Numbered from the stretch's first letter, positions 16,133-26,492 are shown. The stretch: 61,198 nucleotides of DNA from an uncultured Bacilli bacterium (GCA_944331715.1 CALVIP010000004.1:1-61198); one strand, 5' to 3'. Translations and numbers: made by a program. Notes: generated from the sequence alone by a model not told the origin.

Positions 16133-17391
16133 CTTCTACTATAACCCTTCTTATAATTTCTAGAAAGAAGACTTCCTTCTATTTGTTTATAAGTTTCTAG
16201 GGCAACTCCTACAACAATTAGTAAACCTGTACCTCCAATACTAACACTTGTTGGTAAACTTGTTACATTAGAGAATATTATTGGTAAGGCTACGATAATT
16301 GCTAAGAAGACTGAACCTAGACAAGTTATTCTTGTTAATACTTTTGATAAGTAAGTTTTAGTTTCATTACCTGGTCTAATTCCTGGAATGTAACCTCCAC
16401 TTTCTTGAAGATTTTTAGCAAAGTCTTCTGGTTTGAAAACCATATAAGTATATACAAATCCAAATAGGAATATAAATATTACATAGATTATAAATCCTAC
16501 AGGTGTTGTATATGTTAAATAGTTTTGAACGAAAAGACTAAAGCTTTCATTATTTATTAAGCCTGCGATAATTCCTGGAATTGCCATTAAGCTTGATGCG
16601 AATATCACAGGTACAACCCCAGCGGTATTTACTTTAATTGGAACATAAGATGCGCTTTGTCCATATGTTGTTGATTTATTAGCATATTGAATTGGAACTT
16701 TTCTCTCTGCCATTTGTACGAAGATAACTCCAACGATAATAGCAAAGTAGATTATTGCAAATAGGATAAATTTAACTACTCCTAATGTTATTTCTTGAGC
16801 AGTACCATCAAATACTACTAATCCTTGGAAAGCATCAATAAACATCTGTGGTAGTGTGGCAATAATTCCTGCCATGATTATTAGACTTAAACCATTACCT
16901 ATACCTTTTCTTGTAATTTGATCTCCTAACCAAAGTAGGAATGCTGTACCTGCTGTTAATACTACTGATATATAGATATATTCAGTGGCACTTGCACTTC
17001 TACCTAAGAACATAAATGAGAAGGCATAACCTTGAATGAAGGCAAATAATATTCCCATATATCTTGAATAGGTATTAATTTTTTGTCTACCTACATGTCC
17101 TTGTTTATTTAGCTCTTGGAAATAAGGAATTAGCTCTCCTAATAGTTGCATAACAATCGTTGCTGTAATATAAGGCATAACACCTAATGCAAAGATTGAA
17201 AAGTTTTGTAAAGCTCCACCACCCATAGTATTAACTAATTCTAGAAATCCTAGGTTTTTAGTAATACTTTCAGTTCCTGGAACTTGAATAGTTGTTCCTA
17301 TTATAAATATTGCTAATGCTACTAAAGTAAAACCAATTCTTTTTAATAAATCTCTATTTGTGGGCTTAAATAATTGCTTCAATAGAGGCAT
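16129..17391 (-). CDS. secY: Protein translocase subunit SecY
   Basis: SecY forms the channel for protein export across the cytoplasmic membrane together with SecE (encoded at 53868-54164). The 420-residue product has ten predicted membrane spans, the plug region after GTTIQVPGTE, the NTMGGGALQNFSIFALGVMPYI block, and the conserved cytosolic loops containing AERKVPIQYA and KPEDFAKNLQESGGYIPGIRPG. It follows rplO by one base and overlaps adk. Confidence 0.97.
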   Translation of the reverse strand: MPLLKQLFKPTNRDLLKRIGFTLVALAIFIIGTTIQVPGTESITKNLGFLELVNTMGGGALQNFSIFALGVMPYITATIVMQLLGELIPYFQELNKQGHVGRQKINTYSRYMGILFAFIQGYAFSFMFLGRSASATEYIYISVVLTAGTAFLLWLGDQITRKGIGNGLSLIIMAGIIATLPQMFIDAFQGLVVFDGTAQEITLGVVKFILFAIIYFAIIVGVIFVQMAERKVPIQYANKSTTYGQSASYVPIKVNTAGVVPVIFASSLMAIPGIIAGLINNESFSLFVQNYLTYTTPVGFIIYVIFIFLFGFVYTYMVFKPEDFAKNLQESGGYIPGIRPGNETKTYLSKVLTRITCLGSVFLAIIVALPIIFSNVTSLPTSVSIGGTGLLIVVGVALETYKQIEGSLLSRNYKKGYSRR

Positions 17392-17392
17392 C

Positions 17393-17836
17393 TTAGATCA
17401 CCTCGGCTTTACTTCCTGATTCTTCTATTTTTCTTAAAGCACTACTTGAAAATCTATGAGCTTGTATAGTTAATTTCTTTTCAAGTGTACCATTTCCTAA
17501 TACTTTAATTCCATTAAGTTGTTTTTTAACAATTCCTTTTTCTTTAAGTAATGCTGGTGTAACAACATCTCCATCATTAAATACATTTAAATCTCCGACA
17601 TTGATAACTGCATATACTGTTTTAAAATCATGATTACTAAATCCTCTTTTTGGAAGTCTTCTATATAGTGGTAATTGTCCACCTTCGAATACTGGTGAAA
17701 CTCCTCCACCACTACGAGCGTTTTGTCCTTTTTGTCCACGGCCTGATGTTTTTCCTGATCCTGAACCAGGTCCACGTCCTACTATCTTTTTACGGAAAGT
17801 AGCGCCTTCGTTTTTCTTTAATTCATGTAACTTCAT
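17393..17836 (-). CDS. rplO: 50S ribosomal protein L15
   Basis: L15 is an assembly protein of the large subunit. The 147-residue product has the glycine/arginine-rich start [20 protein letters not shown] and the [17 protein letters not shown] motif. Its start overlaps the rpsE stop by one base. In most Bacilli rpmD (L30) lies between these two genes; here there is no room for it. Confidence 0.97.
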   Translation of the reverse strand: MKLHELKKNEGATFRKKIVGRGPGSGSGKTSGRGQKGQNARSGGGVSPVFEGGQLPLYRRLPKRGFSNHDFKTVYAVINVGDLNVFNDGDVVTPALLKEKGIVKKQLNGIKVLGNGTLEKKLTIQAHRFSSSALRKIEESGSKAEVI

Positions 17837-18345
17837 TATCCCAAAATCTCCTCTACACTTTTACCACGAAGTTTTGCAACTTCTTCTGGTGTTTTAATAC
17901 TCTTAAGACCATTTATAGCAGCATTTGCCATATTTAGTTTAGTTCTAGCTCCAAGAGATTTTGATACAACATCACGAACTCCAGCTAGTTCAAGGACAGC
18001 TCTTACACTACCTCCAGCAATGATACCAGTACCTTCTTTAGCTGGTTTTAACATTACTCTAGCAGCTCCACTTACTCCTATTACTTCATGAGCAATAGTT
18101 CTTCCATCAATTAATTCTATAGTAATCATATTCTTATTAGCATTGCTTATTGCTTTCTTAATAGCATCTGGTACTTCAAAAGCTTTACCTGTACCGATAC
18201 CAACATGTCCTTTACGATCTCCAACAACAACAACTGCTGAAAAACGACGTTGACGTCCACCTTTTGTAACTTTAACTACACTTTTAAGTTGAACGACTAG
18301 TTCTTCAGTTTGTTTTTCTTTGGCATCGTTTGTTTGTTTTTGCAT
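17836..18345 (-). CDS. rpsE: 30S ribosomal protein S5
   Basis: S5 helps decoding accuracy and mRNA unwinding at the entry site. After a charged N-terminal tail of about 20 residues, the 169-residue product shows [38 protein letters not shown], and the C-terminal [28 protein letters not shown] site precedes the ATG. Confidence 0.97.
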   Translation of the reverse strand: MQKQTNDAKEKQTEELVVQLKSVVKVTKGGRQRRFSAVVVVGDRKGHVGIGTGKAFEVPDAIKKAISNANKNMITIELIDGRTIAHEVIGVSGAARVMLKPAKEGTGIIAGGSVRAVLELAGVRDVVSKSLGARTKLNMANAAINGLKSIKTPEEVAKLRGKSVEEILG

Positions 18346-18356
18346 ATTTACCCTCC

Positions 18357-18719
18357 TTAGAACTCTAGTCCATTTTCACGTGCAGCATCTGCTAATGCTT
18401 TAACACGTCCATGATAAAGATATCCACCTCTATCAAATACTACTTTTTTAATGCCAGCTTCATTACATTTTTTTGCAATACTAGCACCTACAGCAGTAGC
18501 TGCTTCAATGTTTGATTTATTCTTTAAATTTAAATCTTTATCTCTAGAAGAAGCAGATACTAAAGTAGTAGAACTCTCATCATCAATAACTTGAGCATAT
18601 ATTGCTGTATTTGATCTAAATACATTTAGTCTTGGTGTGGCAGCATTTCCACTTAAATGAGTTCTAATTCTAGCATGACGTACTTGTCTCATGCTATTTC
18701 TTGATTTTTTATTAATCAT
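18357..18719 (-). CDS. rplR: 50S ribosomal protein L18
   Basis: L18 binds 5S rRNA. The 120-residue product has the basic start, [20 protein letters not shown], and the C-terminal [28 protein letters not shown] typical of the family. It is in normal order between rplF and rpsE. Confidence 0.97.
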   Translation of the reverse strand: MINKKSRNSMRQVRHARIRTHLSGNAATPRLNVFRSNTAIYAQVIDDESSTTLVSASSRDKDLNLKNKSNIEAATAVGASIAKKCNEAGIKKVVFDRGGYLYHGRVKALADAARENGLEF

Positions 18720-18742
18720 ATATTTCTCTCCTTCCTACTAGC

Positions 18743-19273
18743 TTAAGCAGCTTTCTTTCCTTCTTTACGTCTAATATGTTCATCTTTATAGCGAATACCT
18801 TTACCTTTATATGGTTCAGGGCGACGTACTTTTCTTACGTTGGCAGCAAATTCACCAACTAAGGCTTTATCAATACCTTTAACTGTTATTTCTGTATTAG
18901 ATGATGCTTCTACAGTAAGCCCTTCAGGTATAGTCATTTCTACAGGATGAGAATACCCAGCATTGATAGTTAATTTTTTACCACTTACATTGAAACGATA
19001 TCCAACACCTACTATTTCTAGTCCCTTCTCATATCCTTTAGTTACACCTGTAATCATATTTTGAAGAAGTGCATTCATTGTTCCATGCATTGCTTTTACT
19101 GCATCGCTTACTCTTGTTAATGTTATTTCATTATCTTTTTGTTCCATTGAAATACCTTTCAACATCTTTTGGCTCAAGCTTCCCTTTGGGCCAGTAACTG
19201 TTACGATTCCGTTTTCTTCTGTAACTGTTACTCCTGCGGGAACTTCAATTTTACGATTTCCAATACGGCTCAT
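18743..19273 (-). CDS. rplF: 50S ribosomal protein L6
   Basis: L6 lies near the factor-binding site of the large subunit. The 176-residue product has two L6 repeats: MSRIGNRKIEVPAGVTVT at the start, the centre LEIVGVGYRF, and the end RRPEPYKGKGIRYKDEHIRRKEGK. Position and length are normal. Confidence 0.97.
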   Translation of the reverse strand: MSRIGNRKIEVPAGVTVTEENGIVTVTGPKGSLSQKMLKGISMEQKDNEITLTRVSDAVKAMHGTMNALLQNMITGVTKGYEKGLEIVGVGYRFNVSGKKLTINAGYSHPVEMTIPEGLTVEASSNTEITVKGIDKALVGEFAANVRKVRRPEPYKGKGIRYKDEHIRRKEGKKAA

Positions 19274-19288
19274 TCAAAACACCTCCTT

Positions 19289-19690
19289 TTACCATACATA
19301 AGCTAAGACTTCGCCACCAAGTTTTTGTCTTCTTGCTTCTTTATCTGTCATAATTCCCTTAGATGTAGAAACTATTGCAATTCCTAGTCCATTTAATACT
19401 ACTGGAATTTCATCAGTTTTAGCATATACTCTAAGTCCTGGTTTAGAAATTCTCTTTAAGCCTGTTATTACTCTTTCTTTGTTTTCACCATATTTTAATG
19501 TTAGAACGATTGTACCTTGTACATCATTTTTTTCTAACTTGTAATCTTTAATAAATCCTTCTTCTTTTAAAATTCTTGCTATTTCTAATTTTAATTTTGA
19601 TGAAGGAACTTTTACTTCTTCATAACGCATAGCGTTAGCATTACGAATACGAGTTAACATATCTGCAATTGTATCTGTAACTACAGCCAT
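19289..19690 (-). CDS. rpsH: 30S ribosomal protein S8
   Basis: S8 is a primary 16S rRNA binder. The 133-residue product has [41 protein letters not shown] and the C-terminal [18 protein letters not shown] and GGEVLAYVW. In enteric bacteria S8 represses the spc operon; I see no such site here. Confidence 0.97.
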   Translation of the reverse strand: MAVVTDTIADMLTRIRNANAMRYEEVKVPSSKLKLEIARILKEEGFIKDYKLEKNDVQGTIVLTLKYGENKERVITGLKRISKPGLRVYAKTDEIPVVLNGLGIAIVSTSKGIMTDKEARRQKLGGEVLAYVW

Positions 19691-19718
19691 CTTTTTTCCT
19701 CCTTTTCTTTACCAGTCT

Positions 19719-19904
19719 CTACCAACTTGATTTTTTAACGCCTGGTATTTGTCCTTTATAAGCCAATTCACGGAAGCAAATACGGCAGATTCCAAATTTA
19801 CTCATAACTGCATGTGGTCTGCCACAACGTGAACAACGTGTATATTCACGTACTTTGTATTTTGGCTTTCTACTTTGTTTTACAACCATACTTTTTCTTG
19901 CCAT
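19719..19904 (-). CDS. rpsN: 30S ribosomal protein S14, type Z
   Basis: The 61-residue product is the short zinc-binding S14 of Gram-positive bacteria. The ligands are in [10 protein letters not shown] and [12 protein letters not shown]. It is encoded inside the operon between rplE and rpsH. No zinc-independent copy is present in this window. Confidence 0.96.
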   Translation of the reverse strand: MARKSMVVKQSRKPKYKVREYTRCSRCGRPHAVMSKFGICRICFRELAYKGQIPGVKKSSW

Positions 19905-19917
19905 CTTTTACCCTCCA

Positions 19918-20454
19918 TTACTTTCTAAAAGGAATTCCTAAACCTTTTAATAAGTCATAAGCTTCTTCATTAGTTTTAGCAGTTGTTACGAATATAATAT
20001 CCATACCACGTACTTTTACTATTTCATCATAGTTTATTTCACTAAAGATTAATTGTTCTTTAATACCTAATGTATAGTTACCACGACCATCGAAAGATTT
20101 TGGATTAACTCCTCTAAAATCACGAACTTGTGGAAGTGAGATAGAAATTAGTTTATCAACAAAGTTATACATGTTATCACTTCTAAGTGTTACTTTACAA
20201 CCTATCTTTTGTCCTTCTCTAATCTTGAAACCAGCGATTGATTTCTTTGCTTTTGTAACTACTGGTTTTTGTCCTGAGATTTTTTCAAGGTCTGATACTG
20301 CAGCATCTAATAGTTTAGAATTTGTAGTAGCATCTCCAACACCCATATTGATAACAACTTTTTCTAGTTTTGGTACTTCCATTATTGATTTATAACCATA
20401 TTTACTCATAAGAGCTGGAACTACTTCTTTATTATACTTTTCTTTTAATGTCAT
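19918..20454 (-). CDS. rplE: 50S ribosomal protein L5
   Basis: L5 binds 5S rRNA and contacts the small subunit. The 178-residue product has [36 protein letters not shown], and [20 protein letters not shown] with the C-terminal [11 protein letters not shown]. It lies in normal order after rplX. Confidence 0.97.
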   Translation of the reverse strand: MTLKEKYNKEVVPALMSKYGYKSIMEVPKLEKVVINMGVGDATTNSKLLDAAVSDLEKISGQKPVVTKAKKSIAGFKIREGQKIGCKVTLRSDNMYNFVDKLISISLPQVRDFRGVNPKSFDGRGNYTLGIKEQLIFSEINYDEIVKVRGMDIIFVTTAKTNEEAYDLLKGLGIPFRK

Positions 20455-20472
20455 TTATGTAACCTCCTTCCA

Positions 20473-20781
20473 CTAATCTAGTACTTCTTTAGATTTTGTA
20501 CTTATTCTTACTTTTTTTCCATTTTTGTCTGTTGTATGTCCGATTCTTGTGCCTTTTTCAGTCTTAGGATCAATTATCATTACATTAGAGGCATCAATAG
20601 GTGCTTCTATTTCAAGAATTCCACCTGAGTTATTTCCTGTAGGTTTTTGATGTTTCTTAACAATATGTACTCCTTCTACAATAACTTTATTTTCGCTTCT
20701 AAGTGTTTTGATTATTTTTCCTTCTTTACCTTTATCAGCACCACTTATAACAACGACTTTATCTCCAACTTTTAACTTCAT
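20473..20781 (-). CDS. rplX: 50S ribosomal protein L24
   Basis: L24 starts assembly of the large subunit. The 102-residue KOW-domain product begins MKLKVGDKVVVISGADKGKEG and contains VIVEGVHIVKKHQKP and the GGILEIEAPI stretch. It follows rplN by 11 bases. Confidence 0.96.
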   Translation of the reverse strand: MKLKVGDKVVVISGADKGKEGKIIKTLRSENKVIVEGVHIVKKHQKPTGNNSGGILEIEAPIDASNVMIIDPKTEKGTRIGHTTDKNGKKVRISTKSKEVLD

Positions 20782-20792
20782 AACTTTCCTCC

Positions 20793-21161
20793 TTATAGTA
20801 CTTCTTTCGCAAGACTTACTATCTTCATATAGTCTTTATCACGAAGTTCACGTGCTACTGGACCAAAGACACGAGTTCCGACTGGACTTTTATCATCTCT
20901 AATGATTACACATGCGTTATCATCAAATTTGATATAACTACCATCTTCACGTCTTACTCCTCTTTTGCTTCTTACGATTACAGCTTTTACAACTTTACCT
21001 TTAGGAAGTGGTGAATTTGGTATAGCATTTTTAACGGTTCCAACAACTACATCTCCGATATTTCCAGTTTTAACATGACTTCCTCCTAGCACTCTGATTA
21101 CTAATAATTCACGTGCTCCTGAGTTGTCTGCAACTTTTAATCTACTTTCTTGTTGTAACAT
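20793..21161 (-). CDS. rplN: 50S ribosomal protein L14
   Basis: L14 contributes to an inter-subunit bridge. The 122-residue product begins [19 protein letters not shown] and contains [33 protein letters not shown] and [17 protein letters not shown]. All parts match the highly conserved family. Confidence 0.97.
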   Translation of the reverse strand: MLQQESRLKVADNSGARELLVIRVLGGSHVKTGNIGDVVVGTVKNAIPNSPLPKGKVVKAVIVRSKRGVRREDGSYIKFDDNACVIIRDDKSPVGTRVFGPVARELRDKDYMKIVSLAKEVL

Positions 21162-21186
21162 AGATTATCCTCCTTTACCTTAAGAG

Positions 21187-21447
21187 TTATAGAATAACTG
21201 CTTCTTTTACGATTTCTTTTAAGTAGAAATGTTTAGTCTTAGAAATTGGTTTTGTTTCAACGATTCTAACTACATCTCCTACTTTTGCTTTATTTGTTTC
21301 ATCGTGTACACTGTATTTTTTAGATGATTTAACTCTTTTGTGATATTTTGGGTGCATTTTATGTGTTTCTACTAAAACTGTAATAGTTTTATTGTTTTTT
21401 GTACTAACAACTTTACCAACTAATTCATGTGTCATTTTCTTTTCCAT
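21187..21447 (-). CDS. rpsQ: 30S ribosomal protein S17
   Basis: S17 is a primary 16S rRNA binder with an OB fold. The 86-residue product has [37 protein letters not shown] and [19 protein letters not shown]. It lies between rpmC and rplN. Confidence 0.96.
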   Translation of the reverse strand: MEKKMTHELVGKVVSTKNNKTITVLVETHKMHPKYHKRVKSSKKYSVHDETNKAKVGDVVRIVETKPISKTKHFYLKEIVKEAVIL

Positions 21448-21457
21448 AACTTACCTC

Positions 21458-21661
21458 CTAATCAACCTTTTCTTCTTTCTCACGTTCTTTTAAAACGGTT
21501 TTTAGTCTTGCTACTTGGTGTCTTAATTCTCTAAGGCGTGAAGGTTTTTCTAGGTTACCCATTGCTCCACTAAATCTTAAGTTGAATAGTTCTTCTTTAG
21601 ATTCTTTAAGTTTTGCATTGATCTCTTCGTTTGATAATTCTCTAATTTCTTTAACCTTCAT
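21458..21661 (-). CDS. rpmC: 50S ribosomal protein L29
   Basis: L29 lies at the peptide exit tunnel near the SRP and trigger factor dock. The 67-residue helical hairpin begins [15 protein letters not shown] and contains [23 protein letters not shown]. The start at 21661 follows GGAGGTG by seven bases; a GTG nine bases further upstream would overlap that site. The gene overlaps the end of rplP by 11 bases. Confidence 0.95.
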   Translation of the reverse strand: MKVKEIRELSNEEINAKLKESKEELFNLRFSGAMGNLEKPSRLRELRHQVARLKTVLKEREKEEKVD

Positions 21662-22091
21662 TAGTAACACCTCCTGCTACTTTATCTTCTTTCTTTACAA
21701 ATTTGCAAGTTATTGGTAATTTATGGCTTGCTAGTCTTAATGCTTCACGAGCTACTTCTTCAGAAACACCTGCTACTTCAAACATGATTTTTCCTTCTTT
21801 AACTACTGCTACCCATTCTTCAACATTACCTTTACCTTTACCTTGACGAGTACCGATAGGCTTTTTAGTTAGTGGCATGTGTGGGAATATGTTTATCCAT
21901 ACTTTACCACCACGTTTCATATAACGAGTCATGGCAACACGAGCTGCTTCAATTTGATTTGCTGTAATCCATGCTCCTTCTTTGGCTTGTAATCCATACT
22001 CACCAAAGTGTAACTCACGATTACCTCTTGATTTGCCTTCGTAAGGTAATCTGTGAACACGACGATATTTAGTTCTTGATGGTATTAACAC
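21651..22091 (-). CDS. rplP: 50S ribosomal protein L16
   Basis: L16 helps position tRNA at the A site. The 146-residue product starts [14 protein letters not shown] and contains [39 protein letters not shown] and [19 protein letters not shown]. It follows rpsC by one base. Confidence 0.97.
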   Translation of the reverse strand: MLIPSRTKYRRVHRLPYEGKSRGNRELHFGEYGLQAKEGAWITANQIEAARVAMTRYMKRGGKVWINIFPHMPLTKKPIGTRQGKGKGNVEEWVAVVKEGKIMFEVAGVSEEVAREALRLASHKLPITCKFVKKEDKVAGGVTNEG

Positions 22092-22092
22092 T

Positions 22093-22785
22093 CTAATTAC
22101 CTCCTTTAGCTTTTCTTTCTTTTCTTTCTTTAGTATCTTTACTTACTTTTTTCTTTGATGGTAGGATTTCGCCTTTGTAAATCCATACTTTTACACCAAT
22201 TTTACCATATGTTGTATCTGCTTCACTTGTAGCATAATCAACATCTGCTCTTAATGTATGTAGTGGGATAGTTCCTTCTGTATATCCTTCACTACGAGCC
22301 ATATCAGCACCACCTAAACGTCCTGATACTTTTGTTTTGATACCTTTAGCTCCTGCTTTCATTGCATTTCTAATTGCACGTTTTTGAGCCATTCTAAATG
22401 ATGCTCTATTTGTAATTTGACTTGCAATTGAATCTGCAACTAGTTGTGCATTAAGGTCTGCTTTCTTAATATCAACGATTGATATATTAATGTTTTCACC
22501 AACGACTTTTGATAGTTTATCCTTAAGTTTTGTAATTTCTTCTCCACCACGACCGATGATAACACCTGGACGTGATGTATGGATAGAAACTTCACATTTC
22601 TTTGGAGTTCTTTCTATTTCGACTTTGGCAATTCCTGCATTTTTAAGATTTTTTTCAAGGTATTCTCTAATCTTAATATCATTTACTAATGTTTTAGATA
22701 CTTCACCTTTAGGAGCATACCATTTAGCTTCCCAATCTTTGTTGATGCCAAGTCTTAGTCCGTTTGGATTAACTTTTTGTCCCAT
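22093..22785 (-). CDS. rpsC: 30S ribosomal protein S3
   Basis: S3 forms part of the mRNA entry tunnel. The 230-residue product starts [18 protein letters not shown] and has the KH domain with [17 protein letters not shown], the [26 protein letters not shown] block, and a basic lysine-rich tail. It is placed normally between rplV and rplP. Confidence 0.97.
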   Translation of the reverse strand: MGQKVNPNGLRLGINKDWEAKWYAPKGEVSKTLVNDIKIREYLEKNLKNAGIAKVEIERTPKKCEVSIHTSRPGVIIGRGGEEITKLKDKLSKVVGENINISIVDIKKADLNAQLVADSIASQITNRASFRMAQKRAIRNAMKAGAKGIKTKVSGRLGGADMARSEGYTEGTIPLHTLRADVDYATSEADTTYGKIGVKVWIYKGEILPSKKKVSKDTKERKERKAKGGN

Positions 22786-22800
22786 TATAGTTCCTCCTTA

Positions 22801-23133
22801 TTATTTTGTAGCCACTACAATAACTATGTGACTTGTTCTTTTATCATTATGTCCGATGCGTCCACGTGAATCGAATAATACTCTTTTCATTACTGGACCA
22901 GCATCTACACGTGCTTCCTTTACATATAAATCGTCAGCTTCCATACCGTTATTATTAACGGCATTTGCTACTGCTGAATTTAAGACTTTCTTAGTAAGGC
23001 GAGCCGCTTTTTTATTTGTATTTTCTAATATTGCTAGAGCATCACTTACTTTTTTACCACGGATAGTATCAATTACTAAACGAGCTTTAATAGGTGATAT
23101 TCTTTGCATTTTAGCGATTGCTTTTGCTTCCAT
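22801..23133 (-). CDS. rplV: 50S ribosomal protein L22
   Basis: L22 lines the peptide exit tunnel; changes in its loop give macrolide resistance in other bacteria. The 110-residue product has ISPIKARLVIDTIRGKKV, SAVANAVNNNGME and the C-terminal RGRIGHNDKRTSHIVIVV. No unusual loop insertion is seen. Confidence 0.97.
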   Translation of the reverse strand: MEAKAIAKMQRISPIKARLVIDTIRGKKVSDALAILENTNKKAARLTKKVLNSAVANAVNNNGMEADDLYVKEARVDAGPVMKRVLFDSRGRIGHNDKRTSHIVIVVATK

Positions 23134-23155
23134 TTTTAACTCCTCCTAGTCTTTA

Positions 23156-23422
23156 TTATTTTTTGTCAGAGCCATGTCCACCATTTTTACGAGTTAAAGC
23201 AAATTCTCCTAATTTGTGTCCAACCATGTCTTCAGTAACATAAACGGGGATAAATTCTTTACCGTTATGAACTGCAAAGGTGTGGCCGATAAATTCAGGA
23301 AAGATAGTAGAACGGCGTGACCAAGTTTTTATTACTTCTTTTTTTCCAGTTTCATTTAATTTTTGAACCTTTTTTAATAGTCTTGGAAATACATAAGGTC
23401 CTTTCTTTAAACTTCTAGCCAT
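23156..23422 (-). CDS. rpsS: 30S ribosomal protein S19
   Basis: S19 pairs with S13 in the head of the small subunit. The 88-residue product begins [18 protein letters not shown] and contains [23 protein letters not shown] and the [13 protein letters not shown] motif. It follows rplB by 11 bases. Confidence 0.97.
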   Translation of the reverse strand: MARSLKKGPYVFPRLLKKVQKLNETGKKEVIKTWSRRSTIFPEFIGHTFAVHNGKEFIPVYVTEDMVGHKLGEFALTRKNGGHGSDKK

Positions 23423-23433
23423 ATTTTATCCTC

Positions 23434-24264
23434 CTATTTACTATTACGACGACGTACAATAAATTTGTCTGTCTTTTTATTATTTCTTGTTTTATATCCA
23501 AGAGCAGGTTTACCCCATGGAGTAAGAGGTGCCTTACGTCCAACTGGAGCACGTCCTTCACCACCACCGTGTGGATGGTCATTAGGGTTCATAACAGAAC
23601 CACGAACTGTTGGGCGAATTCCCATATGACGTTTACGTCCTGCTTTACCAAGTTTAACTAAGCTAGCATCTTCGTTACCAACAACACCAACTGTAGCCAT
23701 ACAAGTACCAAGTACTTTTCTTTGTTCTCCACTTGATAATCTAATCATTACATATTTTCCTTCACGTCCTAGAATTTGAGCAGAACTACCAGCACTTCTT
23801 GCTAGAGCAGCTCCTTTTCCTGGGCGAAGTTCAATGTTATGAATAACAGTACCTACTGGAATATTCATAATAGGAAGAGCATTTCCTACTTTGATATCTA
23901 CGTTTTCACCGCTTATTACTTTATCTCCTACTTTTAAGTTCTTAGGAGCGATGATGTATCTCTTTTCTCCATCCATATAGTTGATTAATGCAATGTTTGC
24001 TGTTCTATTTGGATCGTATTCTATGCTTGCTACAACACCAGCGATATCTTTCTTATCTCTTTTGAAATCGATAAGACGATATTTTCTTTTAACTCCGCCA
24101 CCTTGATGACGAACAGTTATTTTTCCTTGATTGTTACGTCCAGAGTTTTTCTTAAGTGTTACTGTTAAGCTTTTCTCTGGAGTAGATTTAGTAATCTCTT
24201 CGTTTGTTAGAGTACTCATTTTTCTACGTCCTGGTGTAGTAGGTTTATAATTTCTTATTGCCAT
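23434..24264 (-). CDS. rplB: 50S ribosomal protein L2
   Basis: L2 is needed for subunit joining and peptidyl transfer. The 276-residue product starts [16 protein letters not shown] and contains the [16 protein letters not shown] block, [17 protein letters not shown] and the functional C-terminal [21 protein letters not shown]. Length is normal. Confidence 0.98.
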   Translation of the reverse strand: MAIRNYKPTTPGRRKMSTLTNEEITKSTPEKSLTVTLKKNSGRNNQGKITVRHQGGGVKRKYRLIDFKRDKKDIAGVVASIEYDPNRTANIALINYMDGEKRYIIAPKNLKVGDKVISGENVDIKVGNALPIMNIPVGTVIHNIELRPGKGAALARSAGSSAQILGREGKYVMIRLSSGEQRKVLGTCMATVGVVGNEDASLVKLGKAGRKRHMGIRPTVRGSVMNPNDHPHGGGEGRAPVGRKAPLTPWGKPALGYKTRNNKKTDKFIVRRRNSK

Positions 24265-24280
24265 ATTTTAGTTCCTCCTT

Positions 24281-24562
24281 CTAACCAAGATCAATTTGTT
24301 CACCATCAGCTAGAGTTACAATAGCTTTCTTATATCTATTTGTAAGTCCAGTATAGCGACCAACTCTTCTTTTTTTAGGTTTAACATTTAATGTTCTTAT
24401 TTCTTTTACATGTACTTTAAAGATTTTTTCAATAGCTTGTTTAATTTCAATTTTATTAGCTTTAGAAGAAACCTTAAATACATATTGATTCTTCTCTCCT
24501 AGAGAACCACTTTTTTCAGTGATAACAGGAGCTTTGATTATTTCTAAGTATTTAGTATCCAT
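24281..24562 (-). CDS. rplW: 50S ribosomal protein L23
   Basis: L23 is a docking site for trigger factor and SRP at the tunnel exit. The 93-residue product contains IIKAPVITEKSG, YVFKVSSKANKIEIKQAIE and VKPKKRRVGRYTGLTNRYKKA. Its start overlaps the rplD stop by one base. Confidence 0.96.
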   Translation of the reverse strand: MDTKYLEIIKAPVITEKSGSLGEKNQYVFKVSSKANKIEIKQAIEKIFKVHVKEIRTLNVKPKKRRVGRYTGLTNRYKKAIVTLADGEQIDLG

Positions 24563-25188
24563 TATTTAAGAGCCTCCTCTATCTTTTTAATAGCTTCACT
24601 AGTAAAGACTACGACATCAGAGTTAACTAAGTCTAATACATTTAATTCATTAGCTGCTATTAATGCTACATTTGGAATGTTTCTAGATGCTAATATTACA
24701 TTTTCTGTAAAGTCCTCTACTACGAATAGTACTTTCTTATCAGCTATTTTTAATGTATTTAATAATGTAATCATTTCTTTTGTCTTTGGAGTAGTAAATG
24801 ATAACTCTTCCATAACGATTACTTCATTATCATTAAACTTATGACTTAAAGCACTCTTTAATGCTAATCTTCTTTCTTTACGATTTTGTTTCTTGCTGTA
24901 ATCTCTTGGTACTGGAGTTCCATATCTTCCTCCACCTACCCATTGTACAGCTCTAATTGAACCTTGACGTGCATGTCCAGTTCCTTTTTGTCTCCAAGGT
25001 TTACGTCCTCCACCACTAACTTCTGAACGATTTTTAGTAGAGTGAGTTCCTTGTCTTAATGATGCTCTTGCTAATATGATTGCATCATATAATACTTTAT
25101 CATTTGGGGTAATAGAAAATATTTCTTCATTTAATTTTAATTCATTTACTTTTTCACCTTTAAGATTTAAAAGATCTATCTTTTTCAT
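24562..25188 (-). CDS. rplD: 50S ribosomal protein L4
   Basis: L4 lines the exit tunnel and in several bacteria represses its own operon by binding the S10 leader. The start at 25188 (MKKIDLLNLKG) has AAAGGAGG seven bases upstream; the frame extends 18 bases further without a better site. The 208-residue product contains LRQGTHSTKNRSEVSGGGRKPWRQKGTG, split here as two family blocks, and the tunnel loop RQGSIRAVQWVGGGRYG. Confidence 0.97.
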   Translation of the reverse strand: MKKIDLLNLKGEKVNELKLNEEIFSITPNDKVLYDAIILARASLRQGTHSTKNRSEVSGGGRKPWRQKGTGHARQGSIRAVQWVGGGRYGTPVPRDYSKKQNRKERRLALKSALSHKFNDNEVIVMEELSFTTPKTKEMITLLNTLKIADKKVLFVVEDFTENVILASRNIPNVALIAANELNVLDLVNSDVVVFTSEAIKKIEEALK

Positions 25189-25241
25189 ACTTTTTCCTCC
25201 TTTCACTACATAACATAATTTTATTTAAACTGTAGTGATGA

Positions 25242-26009
25242 TTATTCGTTTGTTGTTTCTGTTGACTCAGTAGTTGCAGCTTCTACTACTTCTTCAGTAT
25301 TAGTATTTTCTTCTACTTCAGTAGTAACTTCAGCTTCTTTCATCTCTTCATAAGTGATTAAGTCTTTAGCAGTATTTTTCTTACCTGGCTTCTTAACAGC
25401 TGTTTTAATTACTACTAGCCCTTCTTTTGGTCCAGGCACATTACCTTTAATTAAAATTACATTATTTTCTAAGTCTACTGCTACTACTTCTAAGTTTTGA
25501 ACAGTAGAGTTTACGTTACCCATTTGTCCTGGTAATTTCTTACCTTTTAATACGTGCATTGGTCTCATTGTTCCAAGAGATCCTACTCCACGATGATATT
25601 GTGAACCATGTCCCATAGGTCCACGACTTTGATTGTGACGTTTAATTACACCTTGGAAACCTTTTCCTTTGCTAACTCCACTAACGTCTACAATTTCACC
25701 AGCTTCAAATACGCTAGCATCTAATACTTGTCCTAAAGTGTAATCAGCTACATTTACGCCTTTTATTTCTCTTAAGAAGCGCTTAGGTTCAGTATTAGCT
25801 TTAGTGGTATGACCCATCTTTGGTTTGTTACTTAGTTTTTCTCTAACTGTTTTATAACCTAATTGAATTGCTTCATAACCATCTGTTTCATTAGTTTTGA
25901 TTTGTGTAACAACATTAGGTTCAACTTCTACAACAGTTACAGGAATAAGTTTACCATCAGTAGTGAATACTTGAGTCATTCCTTTTTTTGTACCTAAGAT
26001 TCCTTTCAT
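25242..26009 (-). CDS. rplC: 50S ribosomal protein L3 with acidic C-terminal extension
   Basis: L3 starts large-subunit assembly and reaches the peptidyl-transferase centre. From the ATG at 26009 (GGAGG eight bases upstream) the product has 255 residues; an ATG two codons earlier is too close to the site. The core is ordinary: [32 protein letters not shown] and [19 protein letters not shown]. After about residue 210 comes a tail of about 45 residues made mostly of Glu, Thr and Ala ([19 protein letters not shown] and onwards), absent from typical L3 of about 210 residues. Confidence 0.97.
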   Translation of the reverse strand: MKGILGTKKGMTQVFTTDGKLIPVTVVEVEPNVVTQIKTNETDGYEAIQLGYKTVREKLSNKPKMGHTTKANTEPKRFLREIKGVNVADYTLGQVLDASVFEAGEIVDVSGVSKGKGFQGVIKRHNQSRGPMGHGSQYHRGVGSLGTMRPMHVLKGKKLPGQMGNVNSTVQNLEVVAVDLENNVILIKGNVPGPKEGLVVIKTAVKKPGKKNTAKDLITYEEMKEAEVTTEVEENTNTEEVVEAATTESTETTNE

Positions 26010-26026
26010 TTTCATTTCCTCCTATT

Positions 26027-26338
26027 TTAGATTGTTTTGATTTTGATATCGACACCACTTGGTAAATCAAGATGTGCTAATGCATCAATCGTTTCTTTAC
26101 TTGGGCTTTTAATGTCAATTAATCTCTTGTGTGTTCTTCTTTCGAATTGTTCACGACTATCTTTATATTTGTGAACAGCTCTTAAAATTGTGAATTTCTC
26201 AATTTCTGTTGGTAGAGGTACAGGTCCAACTATATCTCCTCCAGTTCTTTTGATTGTTTCAACAATTTTAGTTACAGCATTGTCAAGTATCTTATGATCA
26301 TATGCTTTTAACTTAATACGAATCTTTTGTGTTGACAC
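26027..26338 (-). CDS. rpsJ: 30S ribosomal protein S10
   Basis: S10 is a head protein of the small subunit and also the NusE partner of NusB in antitermination. The 103-residue product contains [34 protein letters not shown] and [19 protein letters not shown]. The start codon is GTG, nine bases after GGGAGG. It is the first gene of the superoperon, preceded by a structured leader. Confidence 0.97.
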   Translation of the reverse strand: MSTQKIRIKLKAYDHKILDNAVTKIVETIKRTGGDIVGPVPLPTEIEKFTILRAVHKYKDSREQFERRTHKRLIDIKSPSKETIDALAHLDLPSGVDIKIKTI

Positions 26339-26340
26339 TA

Positions 26341-26457
26341 TTTACGTCCTCCCTTCGCCTATATCTAGTATAGACTTGCTCCGTGTGAATAACCCGATAG
26401 CTGATTAACAACTTAACCTGGCGTATCGACAACCTCCCACATCTAAGCAGTCACACG
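26341..26457 (-). promoter_or_regulatory. Structured leader of the S10 operon (possible ribosomal-protein autoregulation)
   Basis: The 5' region of rpsJ folds into an outer stem CGTGTGA / TCACACG (26457-26451 with 26388-26382) enclosing about 60 bases with GATGTGGGAGG and further short helices. S10 operons of many bacteria are controlled by L4 binding such a leader; that role here is an inference from position. The GTGGGAGG block recurs in the rplA leader. Confidence 0.5.
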
Positions 26458-26463
26458 TAATTA

Positions 26464-26492
26464 ATATTATCATAGAAATCCCCATAATACAA
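26464..26492 (-). promoter_or_regulatory. Probable promoter of the S10 operon
   Basis: TTGTAT (26492-26487), 17 bases, TAATAT (26469-26464) with TGA directly before it as an extended -10. It is the only good match upstream of the leader. Confidence 0.5.

Noticed and set aside
17587-17775. Minus-strand 62-codon ORF within rplO
   Set aside because: Alternative frame of rplO; it is not rpmD, as it has no L30 sequence features.
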